Assembly: GCA_900557285.1 (NCBI GenBank)
Contig: USSJ01000005.1
Span: 1-14,403 of the forward strand
Origin: an uncultured Clostridia bacterium
Lineage (GTDB): Bacteria; Bacillota; Clostridia; Christensenellales; Borkfalkiaceae
Direction of reading: 5' to 3'
DNA: 14,403 nucleotides
How positions within the stretch are numbered: the first letter of the stretch is position 1; each line of letters starts with the position of its first letter. Below, piece after piece: positions 6,096-13,352 of this stretch. The notes below the pieces were generated by a model. It was not told the origin of the DNA. It saw only the letters and a program-made list of their open reading frames with translations, and searched no databases. The position numbers were made by a program, and so were the translations under genes.

Positions 6096-7538
6096 ATGAA
6101 AAAATTTCTTTGTGTTTTGTTGGCTATAAGTTTTGTATTTTTATTGGCGGCTTGTGGCGGTCGTCCCGAGCGGGGAAATACGACAGGCGGTGATACAGAG
6201 CAGACGGAAAAAGACCCGGAAGGGGAGAAGGATCCGGACGGGGAAGACGGGCCGTCGAATGAGGGAGAGACTGTGCAGTTGAGTGCGCAGATGTTTGACA
6301 ATGCGCGTGTAGAGCTGGACGGAGCGGAAAATATCGGGATCATTGTGGAAGAGGAAGAAGATCCCGTAATGACGGATTTGGTAACAGAGCGCAGTTATAT
6401 CGTAAGTTTTAACGACGATGGGTCGTTTGATAAGATCACCTTTGTGTTTACGACGACGGAAGAAAACGGCGACGGTACATACGAAGTGACGCAGGAGCAG
6501 ATCGAAGGGAACCCGGTCAAATTATATGTAACGGACGCTTTTATCTTTTTGGCGTACGCAAAGAATATATTTTACACGCAAAGCGAGAGAGAGGATCCCT
6601 TTTACAATCGTATATACGAATACAATGAAGAGAATTTTGTCATAGAGCGTGAAAGCGGGAAGCTGTATCCGATGGAGGCGGCAGGCAGTTACATGGTGCT
6701 TTCGGATACGATTATCAGGAGCACGGGGGTAGCGGATTCCGACTTTTATTCTTTGAAAACGGAAGACGGGGTGTTGAAGATCACGGATCTGATGCCCAAC
6801 AAAAACATATTTGTCGACGGGGCTTGGGAAGACAAATTCGGGAATATTTACGTGCAGAACGATACGAGCGAGAGCAGGGACGGAAATATTATATATTGTA
6901 AGCAAAGCGTCACGATCGGTGACGACGGGTATGCCTATGTTTTGGGGAATGGGCGGTATATGAATGAAATAGGCGGCACGATGACCATCGAGCGTTACGG
7001 CAAAGACGGGAAGAAAGAGGAAAATTGGTCTGCAAATACGATCATTGAAACGGATAAGAGCTACAATGATGAAGTATCGTATCTGGTATTGACAGGGGAT
7101 GAAATTTTTTCGTTTGGAAGCGGCTGGCAGGGAAACGAATATGACTGGTATGGCAAGCGTACGGGAGTCGGCACGTATCGGTCGGTTGCGTATCATTCCC
7201 ATTATTTCGGGGTTGCTTTTCTTTCGACGGATATGCTGATCGCAAAGACGTTCGACGGGCAGGTCTGGTATTATGAATTGCTTTCGGAAAAGAATGTCAA
7301 ATATAATTATGACGGCGATCGGCTCGAATCGTATGCCAACCAAGGTATGGTCATGGAGAGCGGCGACCTGTATGCCGACGAAAGCGGCGTATTTATAAAG
7401 ATAGAAGAAGTGCAGGGTACGACTGTCTACAAATTGGAGCAGGTGACGGGATCGGACGGACGGCCGTCGGTGGAGGCGAAGCTGTATAAAGAGATTGAAT
7501 ATCAGGCGGACGTCATTACGATCCAGCCTCTGAATTAA
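6096..7538 (+). CDS. Secreted lipoprotein of unknown function
   Basis: The product of 480 residues begins with a clear lipoprotein signal: Lys2-Lys3, a hydrophobic core and the lipobox LAAC with Cys20, followed by Gly-Gly. After diacylglyceryl transfer and signal peptidase II cleavage it should be anchored to the outer face of the membrane. Residues 21-60 are a charged low-complexity linker rich in Asp, Glu, Gly, Pro and Lys. The rest is soluble and rich in Asp, Gly, Tyr and short beta-type stretches, with repeated patterns such as DGSFDKITF, FGNIYVQND, DGYAYVLGNG and DGQVWYYEL that hint at beta-propeller blades. I do not recognise a catalytic motif. It has its own promoter and terminator, so it looks monocistronic. 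Base composition seems more AT-rich than its neighbours, which would fit a later arrival. Confidence 0.85.
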   Translation: MKKFLCVLLAISFVFLLAACGGRPERGNTTGGDTEQTEKDPEGEKDPDGEDGPSNEGETVQLSAQMFDNARVELDGAENIGIIVEEEEDPVMTDLVTERSYIVSFNDDGSFDKITFVFTTTEENGDGTYEVTQEQIEGNPVKLYVTDAFIFLAYAKNIFYTQSEREDPFYNRIYEYNEENFVIERESGKLYPMEAAGSYMVLSDTIIRSTGVADSDFYSLKTEDGVLKITDLMPNKNIFVDGAWEDKFGNIYVQNDTSESRDGNIIYCKQSVTIGDDGYAYVLGNGRYMNEIGGTMTIERYGKDGKKEENWSANTIIETDKSYNDEVSYLVLTGDEIFSFGSGWQGNEYDWYGKRTGVGTYRSVAYHSHYFGVAFLSTDMLIAKTFDGQVWYYELLSEKNVKYNYDGDRLESYANQGMVMESGDLYADESGVFIKIEEVQGTTVYKLEQVTGSDGRPSVEAKLYKEIEYQADVITIQPLN

Positions 7539-7571
7539 AAGAGTGGGAATCGTCTTTCGGTGCGAAAAAGA

Positions 7572-7610
7572 AAGCGGCGGCGTTTGCTTGACAAACGCCG
7601 CCGCTTGTGT
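7572..7610 (+). terminator. Hairpin terminator after the lipoprotein gene
   Basis: A perfect 15-bp stem (7572-7586 with 7592-7606) closes a 5-nt loop and is very GC-rich. The following GTGTTAAGG is a poor U-tract, so release may depend on stem strength. The loop and 3' arm contain TTGACA (7588-7593). Confidence 0.72.
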
Positions 7611-7813
7611 TAAGGTAAGAAAAAAGATTGCGTTTTGCCGCCGGGTAAGCGTAAGCGTCGGGATTTATGTCGTCAGGCCTTAGCAGACATAAAATTGCCG
7701 GCGCATTTTTTATGGGCGATAAGGTTTTTCGGCGGTATAAAACATGTATCGGAGAACTTTTTTGGGCGTACATTTTACGGCGGTTCGGAAAAGGGCCGGT
7801 TGAGAGGCAGAGA

Positions 7814-9150
7814 ATGAAAAAACTTGCGAAAGAGTTTTCAAGATATGCTCTTTTGAGCGTATTGGGAATGATAGGGGTGTCCTGTTATATTCTGGCGGAT
7901 ACTTTTTTTGTGGCGCAGGGCTTGGGTACAAACGGCCTTGCGGCACTGAATCTGGCGATCCCCGTCTATAACCTGATCAACGGCACGGCGCTCATGCTGG
8001 GGATCGGCGGAGCGACCAGGTAATCCGTCTATAAAACGCAGGGCGACGATCGGAATGCCTGGCGCGTCTTTACAAATACCGTATATCTTGCGGCGTGTTT
8101 TTCTGTTCTATATATAATGGCGGGGTGTTTTGCATCGGGAGGCTTGGCGCGGCTTCTCGGTGCCGATGCGCAGACTTTTTCGATGACGCAGATCTATCTG
8201 CGGGTGCTGCTTTTGTTTTCGCCCGCCTTTCTTTTCAACACCGTGCTGATGTGTTTTGTCCGCAACGACGGCGCGCCGCATACCGCCATGTTTGCCACCG
8301 TGTCGGGAAGTCTTGCCAACATCCTGCTCGACTATATCTTTATATTTCCCTGCGGCATGGGAATGCTCGGCGCGGTGCTTGCGACGGGTTTTGCGCCCGT
8401 GATCGGGCTGGGCTTTTCCGCGTCGCACATCCTTCGCGGAAAAAACGGGTTTCGTTTTTTGCCGAAGGGCGCTTCGCTTCGCCTGATGCGCTGTAATTTC
8501 ACGCTCGGATTTCCCGCGCTCGTCGAACAGCTCTCTTCCGCCGTCGCGATCCTCGTGTTCAACTTTCTGTTTTTGCGGATCGCCGGCAATACGGGCGTGG
8601 CGGCATACGGCGTCATTGCCAATATCTCTTTGGTCGTGCTTTCGGTCTTCAACGGCATCTCGCAGGGCGTACAGCCGCTTTTCAGCCGTTCGCGCGCGAG
8701 TGCGGACACCCTTTCCGAACGGGCTTTGCTGAAAATGTCTGTGCTCTGCACCGCGGTATTTGCGGTTGCCGCGTATCTGTTGTTGTTTGTCTTTGCGCTG
8801 CCCGTCACGCAGATTTTTAACAAAGAGAAGTCCGAGTTGCTCTGCGAAATGGCGGTGCGCGGTTTGAAACTGTATTTTCTTGCCGCGCCGTTTGCGGGGC
8901 TGAACATCCTGTTCTGTTCTTATTTTGCGGCGACCGAAACGCCGCTGCCCGCGCATATTTTATCGCTTTTGCGCGGATTTGCCGTCCTGATCCCGACGGC
9001 GTTTCTGCTGGCGGCGCTTTGGGGCGAAACGGGTGTATGGCTCGCTTTTCCCGTGACCGAATTTCTGGTCTGTATCGCCGCGCTGGCGGCTTATGCAGTC
9101 TTGTCGCGGAAGGGAAAAAAGATCAAGAGGAAAATCCTGCCGTCGAATAA
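7814..9150 (+). pseudogene. MATE-family multidrug/Na+ antiporter, disrupted by an in-frame stop and a probable 3' frameshift
   Basis: MATE transporters export drugs or metabolites using Na+ or H+ gradients through 12 membrane helices. The reading begins at ATG 7814 (GAGAGG at 7802-7807) with MKKLAKEFSRYALLSVLG, LADTFFVAQGLG and LGIGGATR, typical of the MepA-like N-terminal half. A TAA at 8021-8023 (codon 70) stops it. The same frame continues without another stop through SVYKTQGDDRNAW, the next ATG at 8117 and the remaining helices, including FVRNDGAPHTAMFATVSG and NGISQGVQPLFS, to the last helix near 9108. A Tyr or Phe is normally found after GGATR, so one base change from TAT or TAC would explain it. 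Past the last helix the frame runs on to 9301 as a basic tail across a terminator and a promoter. Restoring one base in the A6 run at 9115-9120 ends it at TAA 9148-9150, about 445 codons, the normal length. Other explanations are sequencing error or expression of the 3' part from an internal start. Confidence 0.85.
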
Positions 9151-9168
9151 GAACGGCGGGATTTTCCT
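9128..9168 (+). terminator. Bidirectional terminator of the MATE gene
   Basis: A 16-bp stem (9128-9143 with 9153-9168, one U-G pair) closes a 9-nt loop, with AAAA in the 5' arm and TTTT in the 3' arm. This is a classic two-way terminator. The loop contains TAA 9148-9150, which I infer was the original MATE stop. Confidence 0.78.
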
Positions 9169-9273
9169 GCGGAGGAAGGGAATTTTTCGGGATACGGACG
9201 GCGAGCGGAAAAAGAAAAAAACGGAAAGGGGAAGGCTTGTCCGTATTTTTTGCGTCAGAGAGGGCAAAAGGGG

Positions 9274-9302
9274 TTTACAGATAAATAATTTTGCGTTATA
9301 AT
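9274..9302 (+). promoter_or_regulatory. Promoter of the GT-C membrane protein gene
   Basis: TTTACA (9274-9279), a 17-bp spacer and TATAAT (9297-9302) form a strong sigma-A promoter. It lies in the apparent 3' tail of the broken MATE frame, which supports that tail being non-coding. The start near 9309 gives a leader of about 57 nt. Confidence 0.88.
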
Positions 9303-9313
9303 AGAATATAGCT

Positions 9314-9362
9314 CATCCTGTCACAAAAGCAGGGTGGGGGATTTCAAGGAAACAGGTGACAG
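9314..9362 (+). promoter_or_regulatory. Leader with two mutually exclusive hairpins over the ribosome binding site
   Basis: Two helices share the segment around 9318-9320. CATCCTG (9314-9320) can pair with CAGGGTG (9330-9336, one G-U). CTGTCAC (9318-9324) can pair with GTGACAG (9356-9362), which would cover the likely Shine-Dalgarno AGGTGA (9354-9359). This is a candidate translational switch with no known family match. Confidence 0.35.
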
Positions 9363-9365
9363 AAT

Positions 9366-11519
9366 ATGCAGATGGAAAGACATACCCGATTACAGAATCT
9401 GAAAGAGCGTGTGCGGCGGATTTCCGTATTCGGGAAAGCGGCAATTGTTCTGGTGCTGGTATTTTTGATCGTGAGTGCCTGCACGATCGGCGGATTTACG
9501 GGAGCAGGCCGTTCTTATTATATGGCGGCGGATTCCAATGTCGTGTTTTATCTGGATTATCAGGACGGAGCGAAGCTGGACAGAGTATATCTGAATGTCG
9601 GGAGCGTATACGGGGAAGTCGGGAAAGATATTTCGGTGGAATTCCGGTATGCGTCCAAGTCATCCTCATCGGAGCCTACGTTCAGCAGCTCGACGTTGGG
9701 AACGGTCAAACTCGGCAACGTTTACGTTTCGGATGCGGAGAGCACGAAAGGCACGAATTACGACTGGGTGAAAGTATTCGATCTGACGGAATCCGGCAGG
9801 TCGCTGAGCACGAGTTATTGCTTGATCCGTCTGACCGTAAAAACGGAGATGCTGGTCAACGAAGTCGTGTTTGTGGATGCGGAAGGGAACATTATACCCG
9901 CGTATGTGACGGAAAAGAGCGTAAAATCATTCTTCACGGATACGCAGTGGCCGTATTACCGCGATCTGTTCACGAAGAACGACAATACAAAGGAATACGG
10001 GAAAGCGGGCGATCCGACGCGGCTGACGGACGCGCAGGACAATTATGCGGACGGAAACACGGCGTATACGGATTTCACGCAGGATGAAAAATACACGCTG
10101 ATGCAGATCGACGATATCTTGCTGGGCCGTATGGTGGTGGAAGGGACATTCCATGCGCAGACGGATTTCGGGTCGTTTGCGGTGCTGCTGCCCATGCTGG
10201 GTACGCTGATTTTCGGGGCAAGCCCGTTCGGTTTAAGAATATTCTCGGTGCTTTGCACGACGGCGATGATCGTCTTTGTGTACTTATTGGGCAAGCGCCT
10301 GTTCAAGAGCAGCGGATTCGGATTCATGTTTGCGTGTTTTGCGGCGCTGGGCGGTCTGGCGCTCACGGTGGGCAGGCTGGGGCTTGCATATCCCATGATC
10401 GCGCTGTTTGCGGTGGCGGCATATTATTTCATGTTCCGCTTTTACGAGGACGGGATTTCCAAGGAACGTCCTGTTAAATCCGCGGCGAACGTTTTAGTTT
10501 CCGGTATCTTTTTTGCGTTTGCGTTTGCGACCGATCCGAAAGCGGTATTTGCATTGATCGGGCTGGCGGCGCTGTTCATTGTCGGCTGGGTGCGTATCCA
10601 CAGACAGGGCAAGGCGGAACTTGCGGCGGTGCGGAAGGCGGCTTTGGATAAGAATGCGTCATCAAATTCGGAAGAAGACATGCTGAAAAACCTGCAGGAA
10701 AGCGAACAGCAGGAACGCCTGATCCGCATGGAAAACGGATATTCGACGCGGATCTTGTGGCTGTTTTTCCTCGTTTCGTTCATTGTGGCGACGGTATTCA
10801 TCACGGTGCTTTCGGCGATCCCTTCTTATTTTACCTATGTAAAACTGTACGACGCAAACCCTGCGGTGCCGACGATCGGCATTTTCGGGCTTGTCTGGGC
10901 GGCGGTGAAAGACAGCTTTACCCTCTCGAATATGACGGCGTTCACGTCGGCAAATGCGGTCAATCCGTTCGGTTGGTTCCTTTCGCTCAAAGGCGCCACG
11001 CTGTTCTCGTCGGGGAATGAGAGCGTCTATATCGCCATGAACGCGCAGATGAATCTTGCGTTGGCGATCACGTCGCTCATCGGTCTGATCTTTACGACCA
11101 TTTACGTCATCTTATATTTTGCTACGGGCAAGACCAAGAGCGCCTATGCGTCTGCGCACACGCCGTACATTCTGAATGCGTATTTCCTGCTTCTGGCGGG
11201 GCTGGTAACGTCGCTTTTGCAGTATTTGTTTGCGGGCAGCACGAGTGCGGCAAACAGCTTGCTGTTCTCCGTATTCTATGCGGGATTCGCCGTATTGATG
11301 TTCTATACGGCGTATGTGCACGACACGGGGGCGCGGAAAAAACTTTTCGGCATCCCGATGAATACGACGCTGAAAGTAATGACGGGCGTATGTGTGGTTT
11401 ACGCATTGATCTTTGTGCTTACCGTTCCGATGCTGTTCGGCATCCCGATCGCACCGCTTGCGGCGCAGATCTGCTTCGGCTGGACGACGTTTCTGAGCAA
11501 CGGCATCTACAGACCGTAA
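9366..11519 (+). CDS. GT-C fold membrane glycosyltransferase-like protein (PMT/ArnT-like) with large extracytoplasmic domain
   Basis: The 717-residue product is a polytopic membrane protein. One helix at about 24-42 is followed by a long, presumably outside, region to about 265. Its first part (about 57-180) is rich in beta-type strands and may be a carbohydrate-binding-like sandwich. The segment from Asp240-Glu241 (DEKYTLMQIDDIL) through EGTFHAQTDFGSF and GASPFGLRIFSVL to VYLLGKRLF follows the layout of PMT/ArnT transferases: an acidic pair in the first loop, then HPPLGK and RL.S patterns. These enzymes move sugars from a polyprenyl-phosphate donor to an acceptor outside the membrane. The usual HPPLGK is changed to HAQTDFG, so activity is uncertain. 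More helices follow at about 269-410. A charged, probably cytoplasmic linker (411-462, Lys/Glu/Gln-rich) comes next, then further helices to about 692. ATG 9366 has AGGTGA 6 nt upstream; ATG 9372 is an alternative. It has its own promoter and terminator. Substrate unknown. Confidence 0.75.
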   Translation: MQMERHTRLQNLKERVRRISVFGKAAIVLVLVFLIVSACTIGGFTGAGRSYYMAADSNVVFYLDYQDGAKLDRVYLNVGSVYGEVGKDISVEFRYASKSSSSEPTFSSSTLGTVKLGNVYVSDAESTKGTNYDWVKVFDLTESGRSLSTSYCLIRLTVKTEMLVNEVVFVDAEGNIIPAYVTEKSVKSFFTDTQWPYYRDLFTKNDNTKEYGKAGDPTRLTDAQDNYADGNTAYTDFTQDEKYTLMQIDDILLGRMVVEGTFHAQTDFGSFAVLLPMLGTLIFGASPFGLRIFSVLCTTAMIVFVYLLGKRLFKSSGFGFMFACFAALGGLALTVGRLGLAYPMIALFAVAAYYFMFRFYEDGISKERPVKSAANVLVSGIFFAFAFATDPKAVFALIGLAALFIVGWVRIHRQGKAELAAVRKAALDKNASSNSEEDMLKNLQESEQQERLIRMENGYSTRILWLFFLVSFIVATVFITVLSAIPSYFTYVKLYDANPAVPTIGIFGLVWAAVKDSFTLSNMTAFTSANAVNPFGWFLSLKGATLFSSGNESVYIAMNAQMNLALAITSLIGLIFTTIYVILYFATGKTKSAYASAHTPYILNAYFLLLAGLVTSLLQYLFAGSTSAANSLLFSVFYAGFAVLMFYTAYVHDTGARKKLFGIPMNTTLKVMTGVCVVYALIFVLTVPMLFGIPIAPLAAQICFGWTTFLSNGIYRP

Positions 11520-11527
11520 ATTCAATT

Positions 11528-11575
11528 AAAAATATCCGCGCACGCGTATGCGCGGTATTTTTACACCTTTTTTTA
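11528..11575 (+). terminator. Bidirectional terminator of the GT-C gene
   Basis: A 14-bp stem with one bulged T (11528-11542 with 11549-11562) closes a 6-nt loop. It has A5 in the 5' arm and T5 in the 3' arm, then a further ACACCTTTTTTTT run. It starts 9 nt after the stop. Confidence 0.88.
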
Positions 11576-11657
11576 AAAAATACCGCGAAAAGCGCAATGT
11601 TCTTTGCAGTTTCGGGAATATTTCCTTGGCAAGCGTAAAATACATGGCGCGAAAAAA

Positions 11658-11708
11658 CGTCGGCAAAAAGCGGGCGTAGTCAAAAAGCGTACGTCGGCAA
11701 AAAGCGTG
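11658..11708. repeat. Three tandem 17-bp repeats upstream of comM
   Basis: Three head-to-tail copies of exactly 17 bp (11658-11674, 11675-11691, 11692-11708) share CGTCGGCAAAAAGCG; the middle copy has AGT in place of CGG. They lie about 100 nt before comM in a 248-nt spacer with no gene. Units are directly adjacent, so this is not a CRISPR. They could be a protein-binding array or simple tandem duplication. Confidence 0.75.
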
Positions 11709-11810
11709 CGATATTGCGGTTTCGGAAAGAAATATTTTTTGTTTGCATAAATTTGAAAAAGAGCGGCAAGGGAAAAGAACAAACGGCGGGAAGCCGAGGG
11801 GAGGCGGGAA

Positions 11811-13337
11811 ATGTTATCCAAAGTCATGAGTTTTGCACTTTCGGGGCTGGACGGAATTCCGGTGGAAGTGGAAACGGACATCAACAACGGGCTTCCGTCC
11901 TATGAGTTGGTAGGGCTTGCGGATGCGGCGGTAAAAGAGAGCCGCGAGCGGGTGCGGTCGGCGCTGAAAAACAGCGGCCGAAAATTTCCGGCGCAGAAGA
12001 TCACGGTAAATCTTGCTCCGGCCGATCTGAAAAAAGAGGGAAGCTGGTACGATCTTCCCATAGCGGTGGGAATTCTGAAAGCGACGGGCCAGCTGCAGGG
12101 CGCGGATACGGGCAGGACGGTGTTTTTAGGCGAGCTTGCACTGGACGGAAGCCTGCGGCCGGTAACGGGTATTTTGCCGCTTTTGATCTCGGCGAAAGCG
12201 CGCGGCTACACCTCATTTATTTTGCCTGCGGGCAATGCGGAAGAAGCGGCGTATATCGAGGGGCTGGAAATTTACACGGCGGCCACGCTGACGCAGGTGG
12301 TGGATCACTTGAGCGGACTTTTGCGGCTTTCGCCGCTGGCGGCGAAAAAATACGAAGCGGCAAATCGCGGGCAGTATTCTTCCGATCTGGCGTTCGTGAA
12401 GGGGCAGGCGATCGCAAAGCGGGCGCTGGAAGTGGCTGTATCGGGCGGACACAATATTCTTCTGGTCGGGCCGCCCGGCGCGGGCAAGACGATGCTCGCG
12501 AGGTGTATTCCGACGATTATGCCCGACATGACGTTTGAAGAAGCGCTGGAAGTGACGAAGATCCATTCGGTGGCGGGGATCCTCGGGGAAGAAGGGATCG
12601 TGACCCTGCGCCCGTTCCGCACGCCGCACCATACAGCGACGACGGTATCTTTGTGCGGCGGCGGCACGCGCGCCGTAAAACCAGGGGAGATCAGTCTGGC
12701 GCATCACGGCGTGCTGTTTTTGGATGAGTTGCCCGAATACCACAGGAGCGCTCTGGAAGCGCTGCGTCAGCCGCTGGAAGACGGTTGCATTACCGTCACG
12801 CGGGCGGGAGGGGCGGTCACGTTCCCCGCAAATTTCATGCTCTGCGCGAGCATGAATCCGTGTCCCTGCGGCAATTACGGGAGTACGGACAAAGTGTGTA
12901 CCTGTACGCCCGCCGCGATCCACAAGTATCGTTCGCGGCTGAGCGGGCCGCTTTTGGACCGTATCGATATTCAGGTGGAAGCGGATTCGGTAAAATACGA
13001 CGATCTCGTAGCGGATACGGTGGAGGAAAGTTCGGAGATCGTCAAAAAACGGGTGGAACGTACGCGGGAAATTCAGCGGAAACGCTTTCAAGGGTTGCAG
13101 AAGATGACGAAAAACGCGGACATGGGCGAGCGTGAAATGCAGAAATTCTGCCGCCTTTCGCGCGAATGCGAAAACATTCTGCGCATGTCGTTCGAGCGTT
13201 TGAAACTTTCGGCACGCGCGCGGGCAAGGATCATCAAGGTTGCGCGCACGATCGCCGACATGGCGCAGAGCGAACAGATCGCGCCCGAACACATTCTGGA
13301 AGCGGTGTCCTACCGCAGTTATGAAAATTTTCAGTGA
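11811..13337 (+). CDS. comM: YifB/ComM-type AAA+ Mg-chelatase-like ATPase
   Basis: Family member of ComM, which in Vibrio and Haemophilus is a hexameric helicase promoting branch migration during natural transformation; the role in Clostridia is inferred. The 508-residue product has the three usual parts. A Lon-S16-like N-terminal domain shows NLAPADLKKEGSWYDLPIA at about 67-85. The AAA+ module has Walker A GPPGAGKT (220-227), RPFRTPHHT, Walker B VLFLDE (301-306) and the arginine region SGPLLDRID. A Cys cluster MNPCPCGNYG...CTC (Cys351, 353, 363, 365) fits a zinc site. The C-terminal Mg-chelatase helical domain ends LEAVSYR. Length is full. GGGGAGG just before the ATG supports the start. dprA begins 16 nt after its stop. 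Confidence 0.96.
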   Translation: MLSKVMSFALSGLDGIPVEVETDINNGLPSYELVGLADAAVKESRERVRSALKNSGRKFPAQKITVNLAPADLKKEGSWYDLPIAVGILKATGQLQGADTGRTVFLGELALDGSLRPVTGILPLLISAKARGYTSFILPAGNAEEAAYIEGLEIYTAATLTQVVDHLSGLLRLSPLAAKKYEAANRGQYSSDLAFVKGQAIAKRALEVAVSGGHNILLVGPPGAGKTMLARCIPTIMPDMTFEEALEVTKIHSVAGILGEEGIVTLRPFRTPHHTATTVSLCGGGTRAVKPGEISLAHHGVLFLDELPEYHRSALEALRQPLEDGCITVTRAGGAVTFPANFMLCASMNPCPCGNYGSTDKVCTCTPAAIHKYRSRLSGPLLDRIDIQVEADSVKYDDLVADTVEESSEIVKKRVERTREIQRKRFQGLQKMTKNADMGEREMQKFCRLSRECENILRMSFERLKLSARARARIIKVARTIADMAQSEQIAPEHILEAVSYRSYENFQ

Positions 13338-13352
13338 CGGCAGGTCTTTTTC

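Noticed and set aside
7667..7813. Upstream extension of the MATE frame
   Set aside because: MATE homology begins near MKKLAKEFSRYALL, and GAGAGG precedes ATG 7814; the upstream part has no membrane or MATE features.
8021..8023. Recoded or reassigned UAA in the MATE gene
   Set aside because: UAA ends many other genes here normally, and no recoding structure is evident; a point mutation is simpler.
11658..11708. CRISPR array
   Set aside because: The units are 17 bp, directly adjacent without spacers, imperfect, and no cas gene is present.
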